Assembly: GCA_013399305.1 (NCBI GenBank)
Contig: VXAI01000117.1
Coordinates: 2,010,590 to 2,074,589 of the forward strand
Direction of reading: 5' to 3'
Source of the DNA: Rostratula benghalensis
Lineage: Eukaryota; Chordata; Aves; Charadriiformes; Rostratulidae
Length of the DNA stretch: 64,000 nt
Shown piece by piece: positions 46,701-59,845 of the stretch (position 1 is its first letter; each line of letters starts with the position of its first letter). The notes under the pieces are model-generated. The model saw nothing but the letters and a program-made list of their open reading frames with translations, did not search any database and was not told the origin of the DNA. The position numbers and the translations under genes were made by a program.

Positions 46701-49694
46701 AAGCAGAAATATTTTGAAATACACTGGTGATCCTCATGGACATGCCCTTTATACAATGCCCTAGTGCCATTGGGCTTGCTCTCTATTCACCATTTAAGGA
46801 GCTCTTTGTGTTCTATGTATCATTGCAACACTGATCCTAGTATACAATGAATAATTGTGTTTGTTTTCAGTGAAAAGCTCCAGTCCCCTAGCTTGGTTTC
46901 TATAGCCATGTTCTTGTAACCATTATTGAGATGGTGCCTGATATTGTTCTACTTATTCATTAATACCATGTGTTGTGGCTTCTTCTGATGTAAACATTAG
47001 CTAGGCTTTCATGAAGTTTTTAATAAACTTCTCCACCACCACATACATTAAAATGAAAACTTATTGATGACCCCTCTTGCAAGCCATTAATGATGACACG
47101 CAATTTGGCTGATGAATCACAAGGTTGCTGTAGATTTAGGCTATGTTTGTGTCCGTCTCGGTGGAGTCTGTCCCCTTCTTCTCCATGGTAACTGCTCTGC
47201 TTCTGACATCACTAGCCAAAATAGAGCACGGAGGTTATAAAATCCTGAGGGGGTGTGGGATGGGGAATGGCAGAGACAGGATGAAAATATAATTCAATAA
47301 AGGAAACTTTCTTAACGCTTAAGTCACTGGGCCATGTCCAGTACATCATTCAGGCAAAGGACATCTGAAACCTGAGAAATGGGTATATTAGCATTTCAGA
47401 GCTGGAAATTTGGGTAAGTTGATTGACACAACTTGGAAAGCAAAACAATCCATGTCTCCTTTTGGCCTGAGACATGATGCACTCCATCCATACAATTTGC
47501 TTTCTTGGCATCAGAAATCCTCTTAATCACAATAAGAGCACAGAGCCCCATGTTGGGAGTCAAGAAAGCTCTTTGGCAACTAGGGAAGACAAATCTCAGA
47601 ATAAGTGTACTAAAGCAGATGCCAGTGCTACTCAGTCTTTAACAACAACCTGTATCTGTCATCTGGGACACTGCCTTTCTAAACCCAGACCCCAGAAACT
47701 ATGAGCTATATGACCGCCTTAACTTCAATTAAACAAAACAAACAAACAAACAAAAAAGAGCATACTTTGTTTTACAAGGCCTAAATCTGATGAGAGATTA
47801 AGAGACAAAAATGGCCAATTTACCTAGCAAGTTCAGAATCAGAAGGGAAAGACAATGAACCCAAAGCTTCTCAGTCATTAACATTTCACAGTTTAAAGTA
47901 CAATTGGGAATTTCCTGGATCCCAGTTTAATACTTTGGAGTTGTCAGTGCTGGAATTTGGATGCCACTAGAGGTCAGAAAAGCTGAGAGGTTGTAATGCT
48001 GGGTGGAGGGAGACTGTGGGCACCAGGAAAGTTCGAGAGGACAGGCGGATGTTTAGGCTCATCTCTGTTCATTAAACCAAGACTGTCAGTCTTGGGAGGG
48101 TTAAGTGTTTCCAGGGGAATGGAAACTCAGCTCCAGCCTTGTCAGAGCTCTGACAACACATATAAAATAAACAGAAGGGGAACGTTAAGATAATGCATAT
48201 CCACCAGGCCTGTGCAATGTCGAGATCATTTTGGTTCACTTCACAAAGCTATTATTCCTTTTTGACTTGCATAGTTAGCCAATTTTAAAAGTCCTGTGGA
48301 CTGTTTAATTTAGAAGAAAAAAAGCTAATAATGGAGCCCTGTATTTCCTTACTGCAGCACTGATTTATTTACAGAGACGGTACACGAAACGAAAGCCTCT
48401 TTGCTTGTACAAAATAGGAATGAAACAGCAGGAAACAGTTTCTTTGTTCACAATTCTGAGCCAACATTTAGCCCCAAAATCTCTTACTCTATGTTCTTTC
48501 ATTCCAGTCTTTTCCCTTTCTTAGTGCTAGCTTTTTCCTTTCTTTTTTTTTTTCCCCATAAAGGGGGGGTCTTGTTTATTAAATGCCGTCTAGGAAAATG
48601 TAGAAAGCAAGTTGTCCAATGAACAGCAGAAAAAATGCAATGTGAGTTCCTATAAATTTGTACCCACTGTCCCTGTCTCTATTTTCACTCAGAGTCCAAA
48701 CAACAGAGACAGCAATCATCTGGCTAATAACCATTAGCAGTTTGGCTTGACAGCCTACCAAACTGGAAAAATAACTGTTAAATCTACACTGTGGCCTTTC
48801 CCTCAGCAAGTTCCTAGCTTAGCTATTGATTTTCAGGCAACTTGTAAGAATTTGTTATCTTTGTGAGTTTCACTGTAAAAAGTACAGAGACTGATGGCCA
48901 GGCAGGGTTGTGTCATGTCTTATTTACTTAGGAAACCCAGATGAAAACAAAATAATTTATCTTTTTTTTTTTTTTCCTTTTTTTTTTTTAAATTTCCATA
49001 AAGTAAAGAAAGAAATAAACCAAAAAAGAAGGGAGGAAGAGAGAAAGGGAGGGAAAAATATGGGGAACAAAAGAAAAGTGCATTTTAAGCCAGCATGAGA
49101 GACATAAGAAAGAAGGGAACAAGCTATTGAGGAAAAACAGAGGTGAAGAATCAAAAGTAATCTACACATATAATTTAGGTAAAGGAATTTTACTCTGCTT
49201 ATTTTATAAAATTAATTAAAGCTGCCTTGCAAATACTGGTGCAGTTAAATCATATTTCTCTATTGAAGTCAAACATGAAAGAATAATAAAATTTACTTAT
49301 GCCATCTGCAGAAACAGCTGTCAGATGTCTGCTGTCTCTGTTGATTTTGATGAATCTGAATGAGTTTAGACCATTGCATGTATACACAGCATATATATAA
49401 TTCTATTAAGAGGACAGGTGACAGGATGTGGTCCTTTCACAAGTTGGTTTTAGCCAGGTGCTTAAACATACATGTTCCAAAATTGGTTTGGCTGGAAGGA
49501 TGGGTATTGCACTGTGGTCAAAGACCCAACGCTGAGATCTGGACTGGTGTTCATCAGGACCGAGAACAGTCCCCAGCTCTGCCTCAGCACCATGGGATGC
49601 AGGACCAATGGACCTTCACCCACCTTCTTGGCTCCTTTTATCTCTTTAATACTAGTGTCTCCCAGGTCACGTGGAGTATCTGCTGCCACATGGC

Positions 49695-49805
49695 TTCAGA
49701 CTCATGATGGTAAAGCAGTGGATGTGGTCAATCTTGACTTCAGTAAAGCATTCAACACCGTCTCTCACAGCATCCTTGCAGCTAAACTGAGGAAACGTGG
49801 CCTGA
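49695..49805 (+). mobile_element. CR1 LINE internal fragment (RT palm domain)
   Basis: DGKAVDVVNLDFSKAFNTVS then HSILAAKLRKRG matches the RT motif-A region of CR1 ORF2, normally VYLDFSKAFDTVSH. It is an isolated inner piece without the 3' end, so older and deleted on both sides. The borders are approximate. Confidence 0.85.
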
Positions 49806-52800
49806 GCTGTGCAATTCATCACCATGCCACAACTGCTCCGAGGGATCACAGAAAGTTGCAGCTAGCAAAGAGTAACAGTTCATACAGATATTTTAAAGTC
49901 AGTGAGGAGACAAGCCACAGATGACAAGAATCCATCTGAGAGCCTAAACTGCAGCTGACCCTGCAGCTGACATCCAGCTAAAGGAGCAGAGAAGTAGACA
50001 AGGTTTAGGGGTACACTTTCAGGAGTCAGCAGACAGGCTGCCTACTCTTTTAGAGTAAAAATGGAGCTCATTTTTCTAGACCCATTGGAGAGTATTGCTA
50101 CTCATCTCAAAAGTGGAAAAAAGGCATTTCGCTCTTTGGGGTCAGCTGTCCTGTTCCTCTTCTGTGTGAGCTTGATCTAAAGAATTTTTTTGAGGACAAT
50201 TGGTTTTGTGCTGACGTGGCTGGTGTGCTCATTTGTACAGAGTTGCCTGGAGGCCTGATCAACTCCTTCAGGTCCCCATGTCCCATGTGAGCCTCAGGAC
50301 AAGGAGCTTCCAGCTGCTGTCTAACACGGCAGTTTCTCCCTTGTCCTGGGTTAAATTGCAGATGTATCAAGTGACAAACGTGGGTTTGCTCCAGCCATGT
50401 GACAATGAATAAACCCTGGCTGTATGATTCAGATCATGCAGATGCTGTGTGATCTGAGCAAGGATGCAAGGGCTGATGCGTAGGTCGGAAGAAAGTAGAA
50501 GAACCTGCAAAGCGATATCCTCCTTTATCAGGCAGGGAGGCAGGTGCTGATTAAAACACAATTTTTTGGTTTCTCCAGCCATGGCTTTCCTGCTTCGTAC
50601 TGCCTGTGCCCTCAAGTTTGTGATCTGCTTCAGGTAGAAGTACAGTGATCCAAGTTTCCCAGTGTTTGCATTTGATTTCAGCAGTGTGTGCCAGGCTTGT
50701 GTTAGTGAGAAAGACAGGGTGGGTCTTGATTAATTCCTACAGGAACAGCAGATTTAGATATAAAAGGGAAATGACAAAGAAGGCAGCTGAATGATTTTAA
50801 CTGGGGAGTTTATGGATTCCCTGGTGATTTTTGGCAGCTGTTCTCAATAGTGCCCTGTAGCAAAAGCCATGCTTCTGAGTATCGGGTGGAAACACCACTG
50901 CTGCCTGGCTGGGATGAGCACTCTTGTGCTGTGGAGGGCCAGGTGCTGCAGCTTGGTTGCCGAGAAGGAAATTTGGGAGGCAGAGGATGTCTGCCTGCTC
51001 ATAGGCAGAAGATGTGATATGATAGCGTGGCTCGCTGCCATTGGACAGAAGTTGTAGCTATTACTGCAGATAATTACAGGTGTTGCAATTTTATCAGTGT
51101 GCTTTTTTCAGAACTGTGTGTCTTAGCAGATTTCAAAAGAAGCAAGCAACCGACAATAAGCATGCTAATTAGCAAGCAGCACTGATGAGAGACACCAAAG
51201 AGATGCCGGAGGCAAAAAATGCCGCAAATCACTCATAGGGTAGGATGTTGTGGCTCTCAGCCAAACTCACATTCTGCGGTCAGCCTGCTGGCTTTGTGGG
51301 GCAACATTTCTACCTTTTGCAGTCACATTTTCCTTTGGCACCTTTTGTGTGCTGAAGATGAGCCCTTGCTGCAGTCCCTGATGTAGCAGAAGCAGGCACA
51401 GATGGGCTGGTACGAATCATACCCGCGGCAGAGCCCAGCACAGCCAGCAAACCCCACGGCAGGCAGATACCTCCTGGGGACGCAGGCAGCTCGGCTGTGC
51501 TGCTGTGGCCTCACTGCTGTTTTTGAGCAAGGATGTCCTTGGAGCAAGCCAGGCCGGGCACATGGTTTGCACAGCAGGTCCCAGTTGGAAGCCTGACTCG
51601 CAGGAATGCCAGGAGGCTGGTAGGGCCTGCCTGAAGAAAATGGCACCTGGCTTCAGAAACAAATCAGAAAGCCTTCTCTTTCACATTCCCATAAACCACA
51701 CAGAAGTTGTCCTTTTTTTCCCCTTCTTTTTTTTTTCTGGGCTCTCTCCTAAGTGGTATCTCAGAATTTCCAAGAAAACTAACTCACAGTGTAATGGAAA
51801 TTGAATTTAAAAATACATTAGAGCTTTTTCTCTTGCTGGTCTCAGCTTTTTTAAGGTGAGAATGTCATGATGGATAAATGAGGCGGTTAATTTCCATTTT
51901 AATTTTAAATTGCAATGGAGTAGGTCACCCACTTTTATTCCCTGAATGAGGCACCATGTGCTGAAAGCTGTTATCTCTAGGCATGGCTGTATTAAGAAGT
52001 GCGCTATGTTAACTTCAAACCTCTTCATGTTATAATTAAACTGTTACAAAACTCTAAGTGTGCCTACTGGATGGATTTGCAAAGGTCACTGCTAGCCTAG
52101 CAAAGCCGATCTCTGTCGAGAAGCTGCTCCTGTAGCCAAAGGTGAAAGAGGATGGTCCAGAATTCAGTTTAAAATGGTTGAAATCAAGGCTCTGCCTGAT
52201 AATGGAAGAAAGGGAGTCCTTCTTAGTATGCATTTTCAGTGGGGTAAATACTGACTTTTTATGGCATTAGGAAGGAGAGGTAAATGGGATTGTTTGTGTC
52301 AAACTGAAAAATAACGTTGTTTGATATCAATTTTTCTTAACATGAAAAATAGTGCTTCAGATCATTAAGAAGAATTTTTCTTCAGGCTGGGAGAAAGCAC
52401 TTCCCTGTTGTCTTGTGTATCTTCAGCAAATCTTACTCTTTCTGTTTTTTAAAACAAAAATGCTAGTCAGCTATTCAATCAAAACCCTCTGTTTTGAAAT
52501 TCAATGGCAGGAGTGCTGTTTGAAAGCCTGAAGTCACTCTGAAAAATGTTGATGCAATTTAGGCTTTTCCAAAATGGATCATCTAATTTTTCACTTGTCT
52601 AATTGACATCGCGTGGCATTTTCAAAACTCTTCCTTCTTTTCATAGTTTTTCTTTTACAGACAAAATTATTTGCTGGTTTTCACCCAATTTTGCAGGTAG
52701 TTCCATTTAGTGTTTGTCAAAAATCTTCTGGGTTCGTGCTGGGATGAGAGGCCAGAAGAAGACACAGACTGCAGCAGCAAGAAGGGCTGTGTGAGGAAAG

Positions 52801-54769
52801 AACAGAGGAGCAGCAACGTGGATGCTTGACAGGGGACACAGCCGCTAAGGGTCCTGTCCACCATCCTCACTGGTAATGCTTAAATTCAGTGAAAGTAGTG
52901 TCACAACAAGGACACTGCTCAGGAAAAAAGAAGTGGGAGGAAAACCTGGAGTGCAGAAAATGCTTGGAGAAGAACTGAGGGAAAACAGAGAGAGAGTTAA
53001 CTGAACAACCAAAATAAACGGTGAGTGTATTCTCTGGTGACAGTAAAGTTGCACTAATTCATCCCAGCTCACTGAGGGACTGACTGCAACAAAATTGATT
53101 TAAAGTGGACTTGGAGCCTATTAAGATGGTCACTTGGAGGGTTAAGGTCAGCCAGCTGAGCAAGTATATCTATGCCTGAGCTGTCCCAAGTGGGAACGGG
53201 GAGAGGGCACAGAGATGCTTCTCAGGGCGGGTGCAAAGCTGGCAGTTTAATCTGTTGCCCATTAGCCTGCCAGTCTTAAGACTGTGAGATCTCATCCACA
53301 CTTGCCATAATTTGGGCTTGTTTTATATCCCTACATCAGTTGGAGGACCCAATTCCCCCTCCATTGCCTAGACATGTCCTGGAGTGAAAGCACAGATGAT
53401 ACTCTCCCAATCTACCCCTCCTTGGGAAACACCATGCTTCTTGAAGGCAAAGCCTCTGTTGTCCAGACACCTGCTGGGTTTCTTCACAGCCCAGGGTCCC
53501 AGTCTCCCTTCTGCGGTGAGGAGGCACTGCCAGACCCACAGCATGCAGCAAAGCAGACCCACAGAGGACAATAGCGGCTGCCTCTGCCGGCAGTAAAGAA
53601 AAACGGGAGCAGGAGCACACTAACACATAAAGATCAGAAAATCTAGGAAAGAGTTCCAGGAAATGGCCTCTTAAAAAAACATGACAGTCAGTTCTCCCCT
53701 CTTGCCTTTCTTCTGGCCACCCATCCCTCTATGCTGGCTGGGGATGGGAGCATCTGGTCAGGCTATGCAGTGCTGGTTTTTGCAGCAGTTAGAGCCAAGC
53801 GGACCCTCCAGGCCCGTGGGGACCTGTCCTCCCTCCTATTATTTACACACTGGGCTGGCTTCCATGGCAAATTACTGTATATCTGTTTCTCTTCATGTTT
53901 GTGTTATTCTGTGATATTTAAGAAGAGACTTATCCATGGGAAAGAGGACTTGCCCACGGGGCTGGGGGAAGCCCACGTATTTTAAGTATTCCTCAAGGAC
54001 ACAGAAGATATCCAGGGATAAAGGAAGCCTGGCAACTTCAGTCTTGTGCAAGAAGCTAGTGGAGGGAGGCAGGACAACAAAGGCTGGTGATTAAAATATG
54101 AAACTTGTAATTAGCTCACTTTCCCTTGCTGCAGGCCAGGTATCCTATGAGTTATCCTCAAGCATACATAGGTGGATGCTTGAGAGATCTGGGCAGGCAA
54201 GACAGGGCCTTTTACAGAAAGGAGGGGGGGAAAGTCATATTAATTTCTCCAGGGTTAATCAGAGTGAGTTATTGCAAGCTATAGTTTCTTCTCTGTATAG
54301 AGCAATAATGGGGTAGACCCTCAGCTAGAGTAAATCGTCATTGCTGTATGGCCAAATGAGCATCCCTCACCACCTAACCACCTACTACAACAAAAATGTT
54401 GTTTTTCATTCGGTCTCCTCTGCCAATAAATACACAGCATCCTTCTCTGTTCAGCATGAGATCAAAACCTTTACATCCCTGACTATGCCGTTGCTCCAGC
54501 AGCTCTCTCTTGCTTTGTCTTATATGATATCCCCATGTCCTATATTTTCTGCTCGTAGCTTCCTGTTTCTCACGGGTCACTTTTCATTACATGTACACCT
54601 TCCCAATGAAAACAAAATAATAGGTAAACAGAGAGCTCTTGGGTATGCTCAGAAAGGAAGAATGACTACACAAGCAAGGGTCTCACAGCTTGGCCACACC
54701 ATGTTCAAAGCTCTCCTCTAGAGTGCCTGGGCAAGTCCCCCAGCTTTTAATCAACTAAAATAACCTCCT

Positions 54770-54876
54770 CTAAAAATAGCAGCTGGAAGCAGAAACGCCC
54801 GATGCCTGGTATGTTGAAGAGTCTCAACACCTTCACTCAGTTCCTACATCATCCTACAAGTATTTAAGTGCACTTG
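54770..54876 (+). promoter_or_regulatory. Candidate muscle-type regulatory cluster
   Basis: A consensus MEF2 site CTAAAAATAG (54770-54779) directly abuts an E-box CAGCTG (54780-54785). An NKX2-5-type TTAAGTG (54864-54870) abuts CACTTG (54871-54876), making the palindrome AAGTGCACTT. A near-MEF2 TATTTTTAG follows near 54917. By synteny myoglobin may lie downstream of this window. Confidence 0.3.
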
Positions 54877-57800
54877 TGCCCTGCTTGCATCATGCCTTAT
54901 GTGCAGGTAGGGAAAGTATTTTTAGGAGCATCTCACAAGCACCAGCTGGCATGAGGAGCCAGGCTGTGCAGAGGCTGATGTGGTACAAAGCTGATCTCTT
55001 AAGGAAAAGGAAGCAGCACTCGACTAGGTTTCTTGGTTTAGAATGATCACAGAACAGTTGTCTCAGTAGGAGAAAGAGACAGTATAGACCCCAACCTGAG
55101 GAACAATTGCTTGGAAATGTAAAGCTGAAGAAGGGTTAAATAGCACCACATTCAGTATTTACAAGCAGAGGATCATACGCACACACAAACCCGCCAATAG
55201 AAACATGTCAAGTTTAAAATGAAATATCTGAGCAATAGCTGAGCAATGTGTTTGTATACAAAGATCTGGTAAAAAAGGAAGAAGAGTTTTAATTGTAAAA
55301 AAACAGCATAGTAATCTAGGCTAGCTGACTCCTTGGTCTAATCCCTTAGTTTAAATTCACAAAAGTGCTTTCTGTGGTGACAGGAACTGCAGGCACACAA
55401 ACCCGCACTGTAATGCAGTGGATCAAGAGAATCCCTTTCACTGAAGGGGAAAAGTCATAATCCTCTGTAGCCTGTCCTGTATACTCCTGGGGCTCACTGG
55501 ACTCCTTGGTTTGATGATTTGGCTCACTGTGATGGCAGAAAATTATCTCAGCCACAAAATAAAAATTGCTGTCTGCTGCTAAGCTGCTGAGCTCTAGCAT
55601 GGGGAGGACAAGGGCGTGCGGATGGGATGGGGTTTGGTTCAGAAGAGGATGGGACATGGGTGCTAAGGACCACTGGGGTCCCTGACTTTGGGGAAGGAAT
55701 ACAGATCAGTCGTCTAATGTACAAAAGCACAAAGTATAAAGGGTTTGATTCCACCAAAACACCTCTATTCAGGACCTCAGTGTATAGGAAGGACATACAT
55801 TCAAGGCCCGTTTTGCATCTTCACGCAAGACCTCTGCTGTTCTTCACACATGCCTTACCCCTCAGGCTAGAGTACATGACTTTATGCTATGCTGCCTGAC
55901 TCAGTCATATCCCCTTCCTGCTATCCTAGGATACGTCTGTTAATGCTGTTATCAGTGGGTATTAAGCTGTATTTTCACTGCCAGACTGGAGAGATTTTTC
56001 TGTCAGCCCCAGACTGGCTGTTGTTGACCCAAGACCTTGATGTGGTGCTTTACATTCCTCCTGCCCATACATCTCAGTGACTGTCTCACTTTCCCCAGAG
56101 TAACCTCTCTCCTACTTATTGTGTGGAGCCATAGGAGCTACACTTCTCAAACAGAAACACCTTTAGAGCAGTTTCACAAGCTTTTAAAATCCAAGGACCA
56201 CCTTTCCTTTCTGAAAAGGCTCCAAGGACATCTTATGTTGTGTCACCATGGAGGTTTTTACACACAATCCAGTAAAAATCCATTAGAAATGCACCTATTA
56301 GTTCTGTATATTCCAGCTGTGCATGTATTTTCCAGCTTCTAAAGCAGGAGAATATTGATTGGCAGGAGGCTAGGAAAGAAAGGGATTTGCAGTCCTTTAC
56401 TTGGTCACAATCTGGTATATCTCAAGTACCATCTGAGGACACTATGCTGTAAGGGGTGTTCCTACTTTTCTCTTCACAAACAGCTACCATCTCCCCTTCC
56501 CTCCTTTCTGATGGGACTAGGTCTCACTTCATCCTTCAGAATGCTGGTTTGGAGACCAAAAGCATCTTAATTAATTTTTAATAATTAATTATTAATAGAG
56601 AAATAAGATTTTTTTTTCCTGTGATCAAGCCCTGTATTCTGGATCACTTTGGAAACAGAGGATCATCAGTATCAGGGCAAGGGAATGAGAGTACCTGGCT
56701 GGGGACAGGGTGCAGGAAAACCTTTCCAGAGACAGGTGGTGACTGGGTTTAAAACCACACATGCCAGATGACACTGGTCCAAAGGATGGGGAATACTGCC
56801 CAAGGACCTTGATGTTGGCCTAGATGGTGTACTGCTACTATCTTCCGTTTACCTAAAACTGCTGAGCCTCCCTGACATATTTCTTCCCTCACTATAGATA
56901 TTCACTGCAAAAAGCCATATTAAAACTGAAGCTTTGTCTTTAGAAAAGAGTAATAATCAAACCCTCAGAAATGCAAGAGATTACAGGTTTAAGAGAGTCC
57001 TTACAAAAAGGACTAAAATCAGGGAATGCTCATATTTTCCTTTGCCAGGCACTCACTCAAACCCAGTTTTGGTCATTAGTAACTAAAAGTGGTTCCTGCC
57101 TGCTGGATTTTTCATTGAGCTATATAAAAAGAGGTGAAATGGAGAGGATCCTTAACTCATATGGCCAGATTGCAACATCACAGCCCCCAATACTGTTTTC
57201 AATGGAACTGAATGGATAAAATGGATTATGAACAGCACCTTTTTTCACTTTGTCTAAGTATTTTCCTCCAGGGTCCTCTCCTGGTGGTGAGTAGCTTGCC
57301 TTACTGCTACTGCAGCTGTAGCTTTTTTTTATGGATAAGTGGAAGATTTCACTCTTCTGGGCTGTCAATTTGGTGGCTTTCACTAGCAGTTAGACCCAGG
57401 GGGATGATTAAAATAAAGTGCAGCCTTTCGTCCTGCCCTTTGCAAAAGGAACTATCAGCCATTCCAGACAAGAATAGAGACTTCTCTCACCTCTTGCAGT
57501 CCAAAAGATGGAACAGAATAACTTTCAAAACATCAGAAATATATATTGATTTGTCACAATTCTTGTTCCCCATTTAGAGTAACAACATGTCCTTTTTGTA
57601 AGACCGCTGGCATTTTATTTTAGTGGTTTGGCTCTTTCCTGGTCCTCCGTTCAAACTATTACTGTATGTTAGGGACCAGTTTTAGCCTAGCTCTTACCGA
57701 CAAAATAGACATTTATTTTCCTGCTACTTGCTGTAACCGTACGATTTTCTGCTCTCAGAAATGCAAAATATCTTTAGAAGAAGACTGACATTCAGGTATC

Positions 57801-58509
57801 AAAGACCCTCTGAATTCTGATCATACAAAACCCCAGGCTACTTGCTATTTATGGTCATTTACAAACAAAACGCACCTTCTCAAAGAGCAGCAGTCAGACT
57901 GCTTATGTCCTGGCCAGATCCTAGTCTGGCAAACTTTAATTGCAGCTTGGGCTGGAATGTTGGGTTTTTTTGCTCTCAACCCTAAAGCTTTCTGCAAGCT
58001 GTTAAACAGATGTCACATTTCATACCAGATATGAATTTCCTAGAGTAATTCCTGCTGTATATAGAGAGGACTAATCTAAAGCTTTCAAGTAAGTAGTAAG
58101 ACCTGCTGTTGACTTTGGATCACATATGTATGGGCTGTAAAGATATTTGCAAGTTCTTTGGGATAGGAAGACTACATAGATGCAGAATGTCACTACAAGC
58201 CAGTAGAAGAGTCCGTGATTCATTTAAGATGGGAATCAGCCTGCTTTCTTCAATGGAAGATATAGTTCAGATTAAATCTGGTTAGTAAATGTGTTTTTCC
58301 ATCCTACAAATTTTTTGGAATGGCAAGTATTCTTTTATTCTTGCACCATTATGCATCTACTGGGGGGTCTCTCTCTTCAGTTTCAACAATGGCAAAAAAC
58401 ACACAGCAAGGTGCTGAATGATGACTAGCCTCCTCTAGGGATGGTTTCATCCCAATGGTATATCCCTGAAAAAAAATCCTCAGTGTCAGTGGATGGGCAT
58501 GACAACATT

Positions 58510-58530
58510 AAAAAAAAAAAAAAAAAAAAA
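58510..58530 (+). repeat. A21 homopolymer
   Basis: Uninterrupted run of 21 A residues. It is about 190 bases before the decayed coiled-coil frame but on its 5' side, so it is not that frame's poly(A) tail. Confidence 0.9.
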
Positions 58531-58718
58531 GTTTGTTTAGAAAGTTCCTGACCAGGAATTTTGTTACAGACAGTTCTGAGCAGAAGATGCTACTGAGAAG
58601 GAGACTCGGAGGTATTTGGCTCCTGCCAGGCATTGTTTCTCAGTTTGATTAAGCTCTTAATCTTGTGTTTCCTCTGTGGGTATCAATCTCCAGGAAACTG
58701 CCTTATTCAGATGCCTAA

Positions 58719-59045
58719 AGGGAAATAAGATCCAACTTCAAACAAACAACAATCACCGCTCCATTTTTGATCGTAATCTGGGGGGAAATGTATCATGAAG
58801 CACTGTGGCTCGATACCTCCAAAAATCAACTTTGGGAGTCAGAATTTAAGAATCTGTCAGAGCTAATAACTTCAAATAATGCTGCAATAGAAGATTGGAC
58901 TCGCCACAAGAAGGAATTGCAGCAGGAGATAAAAAGATTACATGCTGAATGATCTGATGTGAATAGGAAAAATGCTATTCTTAAAACCCTGAGCTCCCAT
59001 GATGCAGTATTTCAGCTTTGGGCTGAAATGGTAGAGCTAAACTAG
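58719..59045 (+). pseudogene. Decayed or partial reading frame with coiled-coil segment
   Basis: The frame is open from 58719, has an ATG at 58788, meets TGA at 58950-58952, then stays open for 30 more codons to TAG at 59043-59045. The part from the ATG has a heptad pattern (WTRHKKELQQEIKRLHAE, hydrophobics at W, L, I and L) typical of a coiled coil, and the part after the TGA (NRKNAILKTLSSHDAVFQLW) also looks protein-like. I do not recognise the family. It may be an old retrocopy, a mobile-element ORF piece, or chance. Confidence 0.3.
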
Positions 59046-59767
59046 AATTGTGCACTGATAACGTCAGAGCAATCAGCCACTGGGATGGGAGGAGAATTCC
59101 TACTTCAAAACCCCTTTTTGGTTGAATTGCGGTTATTAGTATTTAAAACAGCAGCAACTGGAGTCACTGAATCCCAGCTGCACCATGCTAGGCTTTATTC
59201 CATACATTCTAATGCACAGCCATTGCCCCAAGGACCATAAATGTGTAAACAGATAAAAAAGACAAATGGATGGAAGGGGTATGGAGAAGAAATGATCTGC
59301 CTGATGCTTAATATCAAATGAGCGTCAGAGACAAAAATACAATAACAGGGTCCTAGCGTACTGCCTGCTACAGCCAAGCATCCCCCAAAGTGGGGGGCTC
59401 TCCCCGAGGTTTCAGATTTTGCATTAAAAGAATCTCATCTTGATGAGACTTTACCCCAGTGGAAACGGGGAGGGAACTGACAGCAGCTGTGATAAGGTAA
59501 ATCCCACAGGTTAATTCCCTGCTCTGCTTTTCACTTCTGAAATGAAAAGCCTTTTGGAATGAAGCATGGAAAGAGACACTCCTAATGGAATAGGGATTGA
59601 GTCCAGGTCTTCCTAGAATATATGTGGGCACCTTTTCAGGGAATGAAAAATAGCTATGCGGATGCTCAAACATCTGAGGAAGAGTGGGTATCAGCAGGCT
59701 GCCCTCCACCCTAGTCGAGCCATAGTCAGGAAAGGTGAATTTAATAGACAGACAGGGAAATTTTCTA

Positions 59768-59845
59768 GGGAAGATTAAGGAAATGCTGTCATATGAGGAG
59801 AGACTACAAGAACCTGTCTGCTGAGTCTGGCTCCAGCTAAACACA
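59768..59845 (+). mobile_element. Old CR1 fragment
   Basis: GAAGATTAAGGAAATGCTGT then CATATGAGGAGAGACTACAAGAA parallels the CR1 stretch coding [12 protein letters not shown]; here it reads EMLSYEERLQEP. It is short and diverged. Confidence 0.5.

Larger units (their letters stand above)
31521..49694. other. Long gene-free stretch
   Basis: About 18 kb without a recognisable gene. The longest frames (for example 36138-36689, 183 codons; 42804-43310 minus, 168 codons) are about what chance gives in 64 kb. It contains small tandem duplications, (CAAA)-type tracts near 32885 and 47735, a T-run/A-run foldback near 42350-42374, and candidate regulatory motifs listed separately. Confidence 0.5.
49806..58718. 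other. Gene-free stretch with AT-rich, possibly conserved blocks
   Basis: No recognisable gene. AT-rich unique sequence at about 51840-52660 and short homeodomain-type and muscle-type motifs look like noncoding regulatory DNA, but this needs alignment to judge. Confidence 0.4.

Noticed and set aside
49472..49924. 150-codon plus-strand frame taken as a gene
   Set aside because: Only its middle (49695-49805) is meaningful and that is CR1 reverse transcriptase; the ends are unrelated sequence.
59368..59844. Minus-strand 158-codon frame
   Set aside because: No domain likeness, and its upstream end overlaps an old CR1 fragment on the other strand.
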